Shown here in pieces: positions 53,357 to 62,764 of a stretch of DNA of 64,000 nt (position 1 is the stretch's first letter; every line of letters starts with the position of its first letter). The DNA comes from Acidimicrobiales bacterium AG-410-I20 (GTDB taxonomy: Bacteria; Actinomycetota; Acidimicrobiia; Acidimicrobiales; MedAcidi-G1). Below the pieces are notes generated by a model that was given only the letters and a program-made list of their open reading frames with translations, had not been told where the DNA came from and ran no database searches. Where the stretch lies: contig QCKS01000003.1 of NCBI GenBank assembly GCA_003215175.1, forward strand, positions 29,121 through 93,120, read 5' to 3'. The position numbers and the translations under genes are program-made.

Positions 53357-53785
53357 TCATAGGGCGCCACTCTCACCAGGGGAGGGGGTTACTCTAGCGG
53401 TCTTAAGATCTTCCATGATCCATTGTGTTGCCGGAGAGTAGACATCAATAAATACCGCTTCCTCTTCCCCTAAAACCTCACCTCCATGAGGAACATTCGC
53501 AGGGGCATACCAGCCGTCTCCCGTTCCGATCTCCCGAGTTTCCTCTCCTACGGTTAGTCGCATCCGACCAGACAGCAGCAGGCTGAACTGCTCATGAGGG
53601 TGACTATGCATCGGGTAGGTCGAACCCGGAGCGTAAGTGGCTCGGATTAGATGCATATGCTCACCGGTCACTATCTGACCAGAAAGCCCATCATCGTCCC
53701 AGTGAAACATTTCAAACTCATCCCAACTAAAGATGCGTCGAGTGGAGACTTTGACCCCATGTTCATTTATGAGTGATTCGTTCAT
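53357..53785 (-). CDS. Cupin-domain protein
   Basis: The 142-residue protein is a single cupin barrel: ATYAPGSTYPMHSHPHEQFSLLLSGRMRLTVG holds the first metal motif (His-x-His-x-His, with a Glu soon after) and YAPANVPHGGEVLG the second, with His. It is likely a metal-dependent isomerase or dioxygenase, or a ligand-binding protein; the substrate is not indicated. It is divergent from the VOC gene at 53830 and lies 22 bases upstream of the lipoprotein gene. Confidence 0.82.
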   Translation of the reverse strand: MNESLINEHGVKVSTRRIFSWDEFEMFHWDDDGLSGQIVTGEHMHLIRATYAPGSTYPMHSHPHEQFSLLLSGRMRLTVGEETREIGTGDGWYAPANVPHGGEVLGEEEAVFIDVYSPATQWIMEDLKTARVTPSPGESGAL

Positions 53786-53829
53786 GACCGCCCTCCCTTT
53801 TTGTTTATTTAGACACTAGTGTCCTTGAG

Positions 53830-54531
53830 ATGGGGATGCGGTTACGTCAGGTTGCCTTCGTGGCTGAAGATCTTTCTTTAGTTGAGGCAACTATTGAAGA
53901 AAGTCTTGGGTTGTCTCTTTGTTTTCGGGACCCAGGTGTCAAAGTCTTTGGCCTTAAAAACGTTCTTTATCCTATTGGAGAACAGCTACTGGAAGTTGTG
54001 TCTCCGATCCAACCTGGTACTACCGCTGGACGACTGCTTGAGAAACGTGGAGGAGACGGCGGCTACATGGTGATTTTTCAAGTCGATGATCTTGCTTCGG
54101 TTCGCCAGCGGCTTAATGAAACTGGGGTTCGTATAGTTTTTGAAGCAACTGCTGAAGGGGTGCTGGGTTTGCATCTCCATCCAAGAGATATTGGTGGAGC
54201 AATCGTTTCCATAGACCAGACAGATGAATGGGAGTCTTGGCCTTGGGCCGGTCCCAACTGGCGTGACCATATTGACACTTCATTGGTAACGGCTATATCG
54301 GCAGTCGAGATCCAAGCTGAAAACCCGGAAACAATGGCACGTCGCTGGTCTGAAGTTCTTGGTTATCCCGCCGAAAAGACAACGATTGCTTTAGATGAGG
54401 GAGAGATCAGATTTGTGGAAGTGACTGATGGGCGCGGCGAAGGAGTCAGCGCAGTGGAATTGGTAGGGGACCAGAGTGAAGAACTTGAAATTTCGGGTGT
54501 TCGAATTTTAGTTTCTCCTAAAGAGGGATAA
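53830..54531 (+). CDS. VOC-fold (glyoxalase/bleomycin resistance-type) protein
   Basis: The 233-residue protein has two glyoxalase-like halves: RLRQVAFVAEDLSLVEATIEESLGLS at the start and ISAVEIQAENPETMARRWSEVLGYPAEKTTI at about 155-185, with GLHLHPRDIGGAIVSI in the middle. VOC proteins act on metal-bound small substrates. The gene precedes a FAD amine-oxidase-like gene by 13 bases, so a joint catabolic role is possible. An alternative ATG lies 6 bases downstream of the chosen start. Confidence 0.78.
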   Translation: MGMRLRQVAFVAEDLSLVEATIEESLGLSLCFRDPGVKVFGLKNVLYPIGEQLLEVVSPIQPGTTAGRLLEKRGGDGGYMVIFQVDDLASVRQRLNETGVRIVFEATAEGVLGLHLHPRDIGGAIVSIDQTDEWESWPWAGPNWRDHIDTSLVTAISAVEIQAENPETMARRWSEVLGYPAEKTTIALDEGEIRFVEVTDGRGEGVSAVELVGDQSEELEISGVRILVSPKEG

Positions 54532-54544
54532 CCGTCTTGACCTT

Positions 54545-55753
54545 ATGGCGAGTCTAAGTATGAAAATTAGAGAGAAGTTCGCAGGGAAATCTTCATCCCA
54601 TAAGTCTCAAACAAGCGATGTAGTCATTATTGGTGCTGGGATTATCGGGCTTGCAGCCGCCTATTCACTATCACGCATTGGCAAAAGTGTTCAAATCATT
54701 GAGCGATCAAAACCTGGGGTAGGTCAATCAACGAAAACCGGTGGTGGCATTCGTTTAGCTCATGGATCTGAGTTAAATATTCAACTCAGTCAACTCAGTC
54801 TCGATACTTGGTTGAACTTTGAAAAACATTTCAATATCGACCCTTTTTATCGAACGACAGGACACCTCTTTCTAACTGTAGAAAGTGAAAGCGCTCTCTT
54901 ATCTCAGGCGGCCTTGCTGGAGAGAATGAAAGTCGATTGCGGACTATTGACAAAAAGTCAAATAAGTTCGTATTGGCCTCAACTCTCTTCAACGAATTTC
55001 TTAAAAGGCTTATATTGCAATGAAGGCGGTTATTTAGATCAGCATCGCGTAATAAAAGGGTATGTAGACACGGTCGTATCTAATGGAGTAAAACTTCTGA
55101 CCGGCACCCAAGTTGAAGGACTACTAAAAGTAAATGAAAGAATAAATGGAGTTAAAACTTCCGCAGGCGAATTTCACGCTGAATGGACTATCAATGCAGC
55201 TGGGCCTCATGCTGGTGAAGTAGCTGATCTTGCGGGATGTCAAATCCCACTTGTTTCGCGACGCCATGAACTCTTAGTTTTAGAAGAATCGGCAGCCGTT
55301 CCAGAAAAAATCCCGTGGCTTATAGATATAGATAGACAAGTCCATATGCGTCCTGACGGTTCAGGGCGAGCGCTCATTGGTGGATTCTTAGGTCGTGACG
55401 AAGCAACTGACCCGAACGCTTATGACCCTGACTTGTCCGAAGGATGGTCAAAAGAAGTACGAAGAGAAGCTTCTCATTCTTTTTGCATCACTGATCCAGA
55501 AAGCAGTGTCTTAAGAGGTTGGAGCGGTCTTTATCCAGGAACAATCGACTACATGCCTGTTATAGATGAGACCTTGCCTGGATTTATAACGGCTGCTGGT
55601 TTCTCCGGTACTGGTCTTATGCATGCTCCGATAGTCGGAGAGATCGTTGCTGACTTGACTATGACTACTAAGAGGCATCTTGTGGATATTACTTCTCTTA
55701 GCTCAACTCGGTTTACTAAAGAGTCGCAAATCTTAGAGTCAACAGGGTTTTAG
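54545..55753 (+). CDS. FAD-dependent amine/amino-acid oxidase (DAO family)
   Basis: The 402-residue flavoprotein has the dinucleotide motif IIGAGIIGLAAAYSLSRIG near 28-46, GQSTKTGGGIRLAHG, and the C-terminal DAO signature GWSGLYPGTIDYMPVI and TAAGFSGTGLMHAPIVGE. It resembles the beta subunit of sarcosine oxidase and related secondary amine oxidases. The extra N-terminal 20 residues are basic with no clear function. It may form a unit with the VOC gene just upstream; substrate unknown. Confidence 0.85.
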   Translation: MASLSMKIREKFAGKSSSHKSQTSDVVIIGAGIIGLAAAYSLSRIGKSVQIIERSKPGVGQSTKTGGGIRLAHGSELNIQLSQLSLDTWLNFEKHFNIDPFYRTTGHLFLTVESESALLSQAALLERMKVDCGLLTKSQISSYWPQLSSTNFLKGLYCNEGGYLDQHRVIKGYVDTVVSNGVKLLTGTQVEGLLKVNERINGVKTSAGEFHAEWTINAAGPHAGEVADLAGCQIPLVSRRHELLVLEESAAVPEKIPWLIDIDRQVHMRPDGSGRALIGGFLGRDEATDPNAYDPDLSEGWSKEVRREASHSFCITDPESSVLRGWSGLYPGTIDYMPVIDETLPGFITAAGFSGTGLMHAPIVGEIVADLTMTTKRHLVDITSLSSTRFTKESQILESTGF

Positions 55754-55862
55754 AAATCCATCTAATCAGCGACTAAATGAGCAAAATTTTTCTAATTGTT
55801 TAGCAGTCTGTACGATAAATGTTTGGTTACCTATACACTTTTTTAGAGACAGAGAAGATCGT

Positions 55863-56921
55863 ATGTGTGATAACAAACAAAAAGCAGAAAAGACTTTTGA
55901 ACACGGAATAAATGTACGCGACCTATCAGTCAATATCGGGCCTGCTCACATTCTAGAAAATGTAAATATCACCGCTCCAAAAGGTTCATGCTTAGCGGTT
56001 TTAGGGCCAAGCGGTTGCGGAAAAACAACACTCCTAAGATCGTTAGCCGGCTTACAAAAAATAACTTCAGGTGAAATCACTCTTTCAGGCGAAACCGTAG
56101 CAACAGAACAATTCCAAACCCCACCCGAACAAAGAGACGTAGGCATGGTATTTCAAGACTGGGCCCTCTTCCCACACCTCACCGTCCTTGAAAACACCGT
56201 TTTTGGATTACCGAGAACAGATCGAAAGAAACCAAAAACACAAATCCGTGAACTATTAGAAATGGTTGGCATACCTGAACTTGCCGACCGCCTCCCTTCT
56301 TCACTATCAGGCGGACAGCAACAGCGAGTTGCTCTAGCGCGAGCTCTTGCCCCTCGACCCTCCGTGCTTCTATTAGATGAACCATTCTCAAGCTTGGATA
56401 CAAACTTACGTATAGAAGTCAGAGCTGAAGTTTCTGAACTGCTCCGCTCCTTAAATGTGACAAGCATGTTCGTTACACACGATCAAGATGAAGCTTTCGC
56501 CCTCGGAGACCAAGTTGCGGTGATGAACGAAGGGCAAGTAGTTCAACAAGATGAACCTTCCGAAGTTTACAGACACCCGGCAGATCAGTGGGTAGCAAGT
56601 TTTGTCGGGGAAGCTAATACGATTCAAGGAGTAGCTTCTGGAGATAGTGCGGACACTCCATTAGGGAGCATCAATCTTTGTCATCAAGCGCACGGCCCAG
56701 TAGATGTATTAATACGCCCCGAAGAAGTGGTTCTTGTCGACGGAGCAGACGCGGTAGTGAAAAGAGTAGATTTCTTCGGGCACGACACGCTTTATGTGGT
56801 GGCTTCAGACAATGAAGAAGAGTTGCGCTGCCGAACGGGTGGAATACCAACATTCAAAGTCGGTGACCGGGTAAACATTCAACATTCTGGCGTTGCCACT
56901 GTAAGTTTCCCCTCCTCGTAG
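55863..56921 (+). CDS. ABC transporter ATP-binding protein, iron(III)/spermidine type (FbpC/PotA-like)
   Basis: The 352-residue ATPase has Walker A GPSGCGKT at 48-55, the Q-loop QDWALFPHL, signature LSGGQQQR near 148-156 and Walker B LLLDEPFSSLD, followed by a C-terminal TOBE-like regulatory domain (DVLIRPEEVVLVDG). This build is typical of transporters for Fe(III) or thiamine. An FbpB-type permease is encoded 6 kb away at 62764-64000 on the opposite strand, so it is a likely partner; a DtxR-type regulator lies between. Confidence 0.87.
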   Translation: MCDNKQKAEKTFEHGINVRDLSVNIGPAHILENVNITAPKGSCLAVLGPSGCGKTTLLRSLAGLQKITSGEITLSGETVATEQFQTPPEQRDVGMVFQDWALFPHLTVLENTVFGLPRTDRKKPKTQIRELLEMVGIPELADRLPSSLSGGQQQRVALARALAPRPSVLLLDEPFSSLDTNLRIEVRAEVSELLRSLNVTSMFVTHDQDEAFALGDQVAVMNEGQVVQQDEPSEVYRHPADQWVASFVGEANTIQGVASGDSADTPLGSINLCHQAHGPVDVLIRPEEVVLVDGADAVVKRVDFFGHDTLYVVASDNEEELRCRTGGIPTFKVGDRVNIQHSGVATVSFPSS

Positions 56922-56936
56922 ATTTCTATTTGGATC

Positions 56937-58232
56937 ATGAGTGCAAGGAGAAATAAGACTCAAATTACTGTCATAGGCTGTGGCTATGTTGGGCTCACAA
57001 CAGCCTCGTGTTTAGCCGACCTTGGACATTCTGTTGTCGGTGTCGACGCATCTCTTGAAAGGCTGAACCTTCTAGAAGTAGGAAAAGCTCCTTTTTTTGA
57101 ACCAGGCTTAGACGACTTAGTTAATTCGGGACTTAATTCTGGGAACTTGAAGTTCACTAAAAATTTAGAGCACGCAGTTTCTGAGTCACAGTTTGTGTTC
57201 TTATGTGTGCCGACCCCTTCGCTTGAAAATGGATCAGCAGACCTATCAATTATTTATTCGGTTTCTAAAGAAATGAAAGATGCGCTTCCCTCTGGATCTG
57301 TTGTGGTGATTAAATCAACGGTGCCAGTAGGAACATCCTCTCAAGTTAGTGATTGGATAAGTCGACCTGATGTGGAAGTAGTATCAAACCCTGAGTTCCT
57401 TCAGGCTGGGCGCGCTATTTCCGCTTTTCAGAACCCTGACCGAATCGTTATTGGCGCACGCACAGCTGACGCCAAAGAGCGAGTATCAAATTTGTACACA
57501 AACTTAAATAGCAAAATTCTATGTACAGATCCATCTTCGGCAGAATTGATTAAGTACGCATCAAACACATATTTGGCGTCCCGTTTAACCTTCGTAAATA
57601 CCATCGCAGAACTATGTGAAAAAACCCAGGGGGACGCGACCACTGTTTTACAAGGCATGGGTCTCGATAAACGCATTGGAGAGGCTTTTTTGCAACCAGG
57701 TCCTGGATGGGGCGGCTCTTGTTTCCCTAAAGACACTCAAGCCTTAATCGCCGTTGCTTCAGAAGCGGGTTCTGATTCTGCTTTTTTGAACGCGGTTCTT
57801 GAATCTAATGAAGATCGCTTTACTCAAATAGCCAAAGTTGTGACGCAATCCTTGGGAGACGATTCTGGAAAAAAAATTGCAATGCTTGGTCTTGCGTTCA
57901 AAGCGGGAACAGATGACATTAGAGAATCTCCTTCATTGAAAATTGCTTCCTTGCTCCTGGAATCTGGAATGAAGGTAGTTGGCTATGATCCACAGGTAAA
58001 TATGGCCCCCCTCCAAGGTTTAGAAATGGCAGATTCACCCGAAGAGGCAGCCAAAGAAGCAGATGTTTTGCTGGTGTTAACGGAATGGAAAGGATTTCTT
58101 GGGCTCGACCTTCCAAAGTTATATAAGTCCATGACCGGGAACCTATTTATAGACACCCGAAACGTTTTTGATAAAAAAGATCTAGTCGATGCAGGATTCT
58201 CCGTCTGGCGGGCAGGAGAAGGCTGGATTTAA
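56937..58232 (+). CDS. ugd: UDP-glucose 6-dehydrogenase
   Basis: The 431-residue enzyme oxidises UDP-glucose to UDP-glucuronate for capsule or exopolysaccharide. The NAD-binding GCGYVGLTTASCLADLGH is near 11-28, VFLCVPTP near 87, and the catalytic Cys is in GWGGSCFPKDT near residue 262. The start follows the ABC ATPase by 15 bases. With the epimerase at 60463 it supplies uronic acids for envelope glycans. Confidence 0.93.
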   Translation: MSARRNKTQITVIGCGYVGLTTASCLADLGHSVVGVDASLERLNLLEVGKAPFFEPGLDDLVNSGLNSGNLKFTKNLEHAVSESQFVFLCVPTPSLENGSADLSIIYSVSKEMKDALPSGSVVVIKSTVPVGTSSQVSDWISRPDVEVVSNPEFLQAGRAISAFQNPDRIVIGARTADAKERVSNLYTNLNSKILCTDPSSAELIKYASNTYLASRLTFVNTIAELCEKTQGDATTVLQGMGLDKRIGEAFLQPGPGWGGSCFPKDTQALIAVASEAGSDSAFLNAVLESNEDRFTQIAKVVTQSLGDDSGKKIAMLGLAFKAGTDDIRESPSLKIASLLLESGMKVVGYDPQVNMAPLQGLEMADSPEEAAKEADVLLVLTEWKGFLGLDLPKLYKSMTGNLFIDTRNVFDKKDLVDAGFSVWRAGEGWI

Positions 58233-58297
58233 GGCATTCAGTCAAGCCAACAAATACCTTGTTTTACCTAAGTCACTATTGAGGGTAAGATTTAGTC

Positions 58298-58966
58298 ATG
58301 GCATATGAGAGTCCTGAATATCATCCAGCATTCGAAGAATATTGTGAAACCATCTTTGAATTAGATGAAGATGGTGTCGACGTAATTCAAGCTCGAATAG
58401 TTGAACGGCTTCAAGTATCGCGTCCAGCAGTATCGGAAATGATCAAAAAAATGGGCGAAGCAGATCTCATATATTTTCATGGAACGAAAATACATCTAAC
58501 CGAAGATGGCAAGAATCTAGCAAATCAGGTTGTGCGACGTCACCGTCTCGCAGAAAGATTCCTGACAGATGTTCTTGGTCTTAGTTGGGCTGAAGCTCAT
58601 CATGAAGCAGGACGATGGGAGCACGTCATTTCTTCCAGTGTTGAAGACGCTTTTCTCCGCATTCTTGAAGATCCCACAACATGCCCTCATGGGAATCCGA
58701 TTCCAGGCACCGATTATCAAATGCCAGAAGGAGCATCTGCTCTTTCAGACATTGAGGTAGGGAATAAGTTCATTGTCGAGAGAATCCCGGAAGAACTTGA
58801 GTTTCAACCAGGACTTTTAGAATTTCTCGAAGAGTCCAATCTTATTCCTGGGGAAAATGGCAAAGTCACAGCTGTTTCGCCTGACGGAACTACCACTGTC
58901 GAAGTAAAGGGCACGATGATTGGTGTCGGGGCTTTTGCGTCACAACGCATTCTTGTCACTACTTAA
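58298..58966 (+). CDS. DtxR-family metal-dependent regulator
   Basis: The 222-residue protein has the DtxR pattern: a winged-helix DNA-binding domain at about 8-70 (EYCETIFELDEDG, IQARIVERLQVSRPAVSEMIKKM), a metal-binding and dimer domain at about 70-140 with H and E ligands (RHRLAERFLTD, AHHEAGRWEHVIS, CPHGNPIPG) and a C-terminal FeoA/SH3-like domain (about 155-222). It is either an iron (IdeR) or manganese (MntR) type regulator. The adjacent iron-type ABC genes favour metal uptake control. Confidence 0.88.
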   Translation: MAYESPEYHPAFEEYCETIFELDEDGVDVIQARIVERLQVSRPAVSEMIKKMGEADLIYFHGTKIHLTEDGKNLANQVVRRHRLAERFLTDVLGLSWAEAHHEAGRWEHVISSSVEDAFLRILEDPTTCPHGNPIPGTDYQMPEGASALSDIEVGNKFIVERIPEELEFQPGLLEFLEESNLIPGENGKVTAVSPDGTTTVEVKGTMIGVGAFASQRILVTT

Positions 58967-58969
58967 CTT

Positions 58970-60346
58970 TTAGTCCTCAACAACATGGGATTCAAATTTC
59001 CTTAAGGATTCTTCCCAATTTTTCTTGTCAAAGTTTCCTTCGTTATCCAGTGAAGCCGCGGCTTCCCACCCCATAACAAGCGTGTGATGAAGATTGTCCG
59101 GCACCGCAAGACCTTGCCGACCAAAGGTGGATAGTCCTTCTAGAGAATTCCCCCAATCAAGAAGATCGCTTCTTTGCTGGTTCGTAGATTTTTCAAAAAT
59201 TGGATAAACCGATGGCAGTCGCCGTACTTCGGTTTGGTTGTGTCTTGGTTTTGGTAAACCAAGACGCTCTATGTCATCAAGAATCATCGCTCCTAAATCC
59301 TGATCCGACATTGACCAGATTTCATCTTGTTGCCAGCAGGGGATTTCAGCACAAAGAACGGTTCTATTTTCAGGATCGGGACCGTCCCGATAGTTCTTAG
59401 GTTCAGACAGGCGAGTCATTCGAGTTTCGGGGCCGGGTAAATAATGGGCGTCATATTCAGTAAATTGTGATTGGTCTAAGATCAAATAAACCAACACCAT
59501 GGAGCGGATACGTAGAGATTTGGCTGCATGACGTATTTGTTGAGGCGGGGTTGGAGTAACGATCTCTGGCAACAAAGTAAGGGGAATCGTTGACCAAACA
59601 AAGGCAAACTGTTCGTTGCCAGTTGGAAGTTCCATTGAACAACGACCTTCTTCAAGGTTTATAGCTTTCACTTCTTGTTCAAGTTTTATGTCCACTCCTG
59701 CAGAGACTGCCGCCTCAGTTAAACACTCAACAATTTGGCCGTAACCATTTTTTGGATAAAGAAAAATCCTGCCGCTCGGAGTGGAAGACTTTAAAAGACG
59801 TTGAAGAATTGAAAAAGGAGAAGTGGCAGAAACTCGCCGACGAGCTAACTCTGAATCAATCTGATTAGCAGGTATGCCCCACAGTTTCTTTGCGTATGGG
59901 TTGTAGAACTCCGATGACACGGTTTTCCCTAGGCGCTGGGTCACTTCATCATCAAAAGATTCGTTTTTTTTGCTTATGAATGGTTGAGAGAGGATGTCTA
60001 AAGCGGAACCAAAAGAGAACTTGAGTGGGAGGTGTCGAACCATATTCGTGCTACGGAGAGGAAATGAAACCCACCGGTCGTAGAGGCGGATTCTTCCGTT
60101 TCGTTCACGAACTTGGAGATCTTCGCCTAAGAGTTTCTTAATTTCTTCTAGTAAATGTGGGGGAGTAGCTGGGTGAAGGCGATGTGAGCCAAAGTCAACA
60201 TTTTGTCCTGCTAGTTCGAAGCTTGCAGACATGCCTCCGGTGAAAGAGCTGCGCTCGTAAACAGTAACCTGATGCCCTTTCTTAGCTGCCTGCCAAGCGG
60301 CCATAAGGCCAGCAGGCCCTGCTCCAATAATTGCAATTTCAGTCAT
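58970..60346 (-). CDS. FAD-dependent oxidoreductase (UDP-galactopyranose mutase/amine oxidase-like)
   Basis: The 458-residue flavoprotein has the FAD motif IGAGPAGLMAAWQAAKKGHQ near 6-25, ERSSFTGGMSASFELAGQNVDFGSHRLHP, and FEKSTNQQRSDLLDWGNSLEG and LVMGWEAAASLDNEG near the end. The two-residue spacing and NPYAKKLWGIPANQ resemble UDP-galactopyranose mutase and protoporphyrinogen-oxidase-like enzymes of surface polysaccharide clusters. It converges on the DtxR gene with 3 bases between and lies beside ugd and the epimerase, which favours a sugar-nucleotide role. Confidence 0.8.
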   Translation of the reverse strand: MTEIAIIGAGPAGLMAAWQAAKKGHQVTVYERSSFTGGMSASFELAGQNVDFGSHRLHPATPPHLLEEIKKLLGEDLQVRERNGRIRLYDRWVSFPLRSTNMVRHLPLKFSFGSALDILSQPFISKKNESFDDEVTQRLGKTVSSEFYNPYAKKLWGIPANQIDSELARRRVSATSPFSILQRLLKSSTPSGRIFLYPKNGYGQIVECLTEAAVSAGVDIKLEQEVKAINLEEGRCSMELPTGNEQFAFVWSTIPLTLLPEIVTPTPPQQIRHAAKSLRIRSMVLVYLILDQSQFTEYDAHYLPGPETRMTRLSEPKNYRDGPDPENRTVLCAEIPCWQQDEIWSMSDQDLGAMILDDIERLGLPKPRHNQTEVRRLPSVYPIFEKSTNQQRSDLLDWGNSLEGLSTFGRQGLAVPDNLHHTLVMGWEAAASLDNEGNFDKKNWEESLRKFESHVVED

Positions 60347-60462
60347 CTAAAATTCAACTTCTTTTACTTCAATAGTTTTATTCATACTTGTTAGGTTTAC
60401 TTAATTCTAAATGTAAACTATGGATTCTATTGAATCCCACGTTACTTATTGTTAAGGAAAGA

Positions 60463-61413
60463 ATGAAACGAGCAGTCATTACTGGAACCGCCGGATTCAT
60501 AGGTTCGTGCCTTACAGAGAAACTTCTCTCTAAAGGTGAAACCGTTGTAGGTATAGACAATTTCGATCCTTGGTATTCCCCTCAAACCAAGGAGCAGAAT
60601 TTACTTACCTCACTCCAAAATGAGAATTTCTCCTTAAAAAAAGATGACCTTCTTTCAGTTGATCTCAACTCAATCTTTCAAGAAGAAGATGTTGTCTATC
60701 ACCTTGCGGGGCGCCCAGGAGTTCAAGACTCGTGGGGTTCAGGTTTTTCGCCAAGCGTAGAGAACAACATCTTGGCGACACAAAGAGTGTTTGAAGCAGC
60801 TCTCGCATCTGGAGTCAAACGAGTAGTTTTTGCTTCTAGCTCTTCTGTCTATGGGGCTTCTGCAACAAGTCTAAGCAGCGAGGTGAATCCGATTAGCCCC
60901 TACGGTGTCACTAAAGCGGCATGTGAGCAACTCGCGCAGGTTTACCGATTCAGGGGACTTGATGTAATGGTGATGAGATACTTCACTGTCTATGGGCCAC
61001 GTCAACGCCCCGACATGGCAATGAACCGATTATTTCGCGCCGCTTTACCCGGCGACTACGTGTTCCCCCTTCGCGGAACAGGAGCTCAAAGAAGAGAGTT
61101 TACGTTTGTTGAAGACATCGTTGATGCGACTATAAGAGCTGGGTCTCTAGAGATTGAAGACGTTATTGAACCTTTTGATATCGGAGGAGGAGTTTCCGCT
61201 TCTTTAAGCGATGTCATAGATCAAGTCGAACAAATTGTTGGATCTTCAATTCGTGTAGATCATCAACCAGCGGCAAAGGGTGATCCATTAATGACGGTTG
61301 CAGACACTGAACCAGCAGAGAAAATACTTGGCTGGCGGGCAAGCACAGATCTTCAAACCGGTTTAAAGAAACACTTCAATTCTTTTATGAAGGCGTCTCT
61401 TCCAACTTCTTAG
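60463..61413 (+). CDS. NAD-dependent nucleotide-sugar epimerase (UDP-glucuronate 4-epimerase-like)
   Basis: The 316-residue SDR enzyme has TGTAGFIGSCL near 7-14, the catalytic Tyr147-x3-Lys151 (SPYGVTKAACE), and RYFTVYGPRQRPDMA. The last segment and overall length match UDP-glucuronate 4-epimerases, which would use the product of ugd; UDP-glucose 4-epimerase is the other option. I chose ATG 60463, preceded by AAGGAAAGA, over the upstream ATG at 60388. Its end overlaps the convergent membrane gene by 29 bases. Confidence 0.87.
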   Translation: MKRAVITGTAGFIGSCLTEKLLSKGETVVGIDNFDPWYSPQTKEQNLLTSLQNENFSLKKDDLLSVDLNSIFQEEDVVYHLAGRPGVQDSWGSGFSPSVENNILATQRVFEAALASGVKRVVFASSSSVYGASATSLSSEVNPISPYGVTKAACEQLAQVYRFRGLDVMVMRYFTVYGPRQRPDMAMNRLFRAALPGDYVFPLRGTGAQRREFTFVEDIVDATIRAGSLEIEDVIEPFDIGGGVSASLSDVIDQVEQIVGSSIRVDHQPAAKGDPLMTVADTEPAEKILGWRASTDLQTGLKKHFNSFMKASLPTS

Positions 61414-62764
61414 AATCTTTTTTTACTTTCTCTGGAAAAGAAAAAATAGCAAGAAGGCATAGCCAAAGAAGATGCAATAATATTTCTCCACCCTTGAGAT
61501 CTGTGAAATCAGGTGTGATCCATGAAAGCGCTTTGTAGATGGGGTAAGTCGTTTCGTAAAAGTCCACCACGAGAGTGCGGTTCCCTGTAGAAGCCTCGAT
61601 GGCAAGCCAAACCCAACTAATGACTCCTGCTACACCACCAACAATAATAAAACGAAACCAACGTCTACTTTTCTCAGCAAGTAAAGACATAATTACAATG
61701 GCTGCCGGGAGAATCACAACAACCTGTCTGCCGGGCCACCACCAACCATGCATAGTTAACGCCACCCACGTGGCTACCGCCCATCCCGTCCCAACAACGC
61801 TCAATAGGACAACGAAATCTTTACTCTTAGATCTCAAAAGGCTTATGCAGGCAGGGATAAAAGCAAAATAGACAGGCGCCCAAGGAATCAAACCAAATTC
61901 CTTATCCAACAACAGCCCAGATAGACGGCGGGTTCTGCCAGAGATATTTGGGTTATTCCCAACAACGAGAAACTCCCCATCAACAAAATGGTCGCCGGAA
62001 GCGTAGACAGTCCAGCCGCCATAAATCTTTTGGTGGACGATCAAATAAATCAAACCTGAAAAGAGTAAGACAACTCCGAACGCAATTGAATTTTTTGGAT
62101 CTTTTTTAAAGTTTTTCACTAAAGCAAAAATTGCGAGGACTCCGGCAACAGGAACGTACTTCACTGATAGCCAAGGCAGGGCGCTGACGGTAAGAGCTAG
62201 ACCCACAAGTCCTCTTCTACTCATTGTGGGCGAAGTAAGTATCCCAATTCCTGTAATTAGGCATAATGCAGCAGGCATTTCTGGATATACCTGTGTTCCG
62301 TAAGAAACTAACGGGGGAGCCATAAAACAAAGTCCTACGACAGCAGCGCCGATATGTGATGAAATTGAAAATCTTCTTACCGCAACCCATAGAGTCACAG
62401 CAGACGTAAGGGCAGCAATAAGCGCCAATGTTATTTTGGCGGCTACCCAACCTCCGATTCCCATTGGAATTGATAGAACAAGGGGGAGAAGGGGATCATG
62501 TGGGCTAATTCTTTGCCCGTCTTCGTTCAAATCAATTGTTTGTTGGTTTAATGGAATTTCATGAAAAGGCAGATAGCGCTCTTCAGCTAGCTCATCACTG
62601 ATATCAAGGTCTCTGTCTTCCGCGATGCTTAAAGCAGTAAGAAGGTACTGGGGTTCATCAACACTAATTTTTGCCCCATATGTGGCTCGCGCATTAATGG
62701 CAGAAATAGCGACAATAAACGTTCCTGCTGCTACAAGAATCATCTTTGAAGTCAGGGAACGCAT
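61385..62764 (-). CDS. Uncharacterised polytopic membrane protein (GT-C-like)
   Basis: The 459-residue protein has about 11-12 membrane segments spread through the whole length and an N-terminal extracytoplasmic loop after the first segment (YGAKISVDEPQYLLTALSI, then an acidic DELAEERYLPFH). The DEPQY start, long loop and multi-span form resemble lipid-linked sugar transferases of the GT-C class. No signature proves the donor or acceptor. Its start overlaps the ABC permease stop by one base, so it is co-transcribed with that gene. Confidence 0.65.
   Translation of the reverse strand: MRSLTSKMILVAAGTFIVAISAINARATYGAKISVDEPQYLLTALSIAEDRDLDISDELAEERYLPFHEIPLNQQTIDLNEDGQRISPHDPLLPLVLSIPMGIGGWVAAKITLALIAALTSAVTLWVAVRRFSISSHIGAAVVGLCFMAPPLVSYGTQVYPEMPAALCLITGIGILTSPTMSRRGLVGLALTVSALPWLSVKYVPVAGVLAIFALVKNFKKDPKNSIAFGVVLLFSGLIYLIVHQKIYGGWTVYASGDHFVDGEFLVVGNNPNISGRTRRLSGLLLDKEFGLIPWAPVYFAFIPACISLLRSKSKDFVVLLSVVGTGWAVATWVALTMHGWWWPGRQVVVILPAAIVIMSLLAEKSRRWFRFIIVGGVAGVISWVWLAIEASTGNRTLVVDFYETTYPIYKALSWITPDFTDLKGGEILLHLLWLCLLAIFSFPEKVKKDSKKLEETPS

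Noticed and set aside
60395..60418. GTTTAC-12-GTAAAC repeat between the UGM-like gene and the epimerase, considered as a DtxR box
   Set aside because: It does not match the TTAGGTTAG-type consensus, and one short repeat in A/T-rich sequence is weak evidence.
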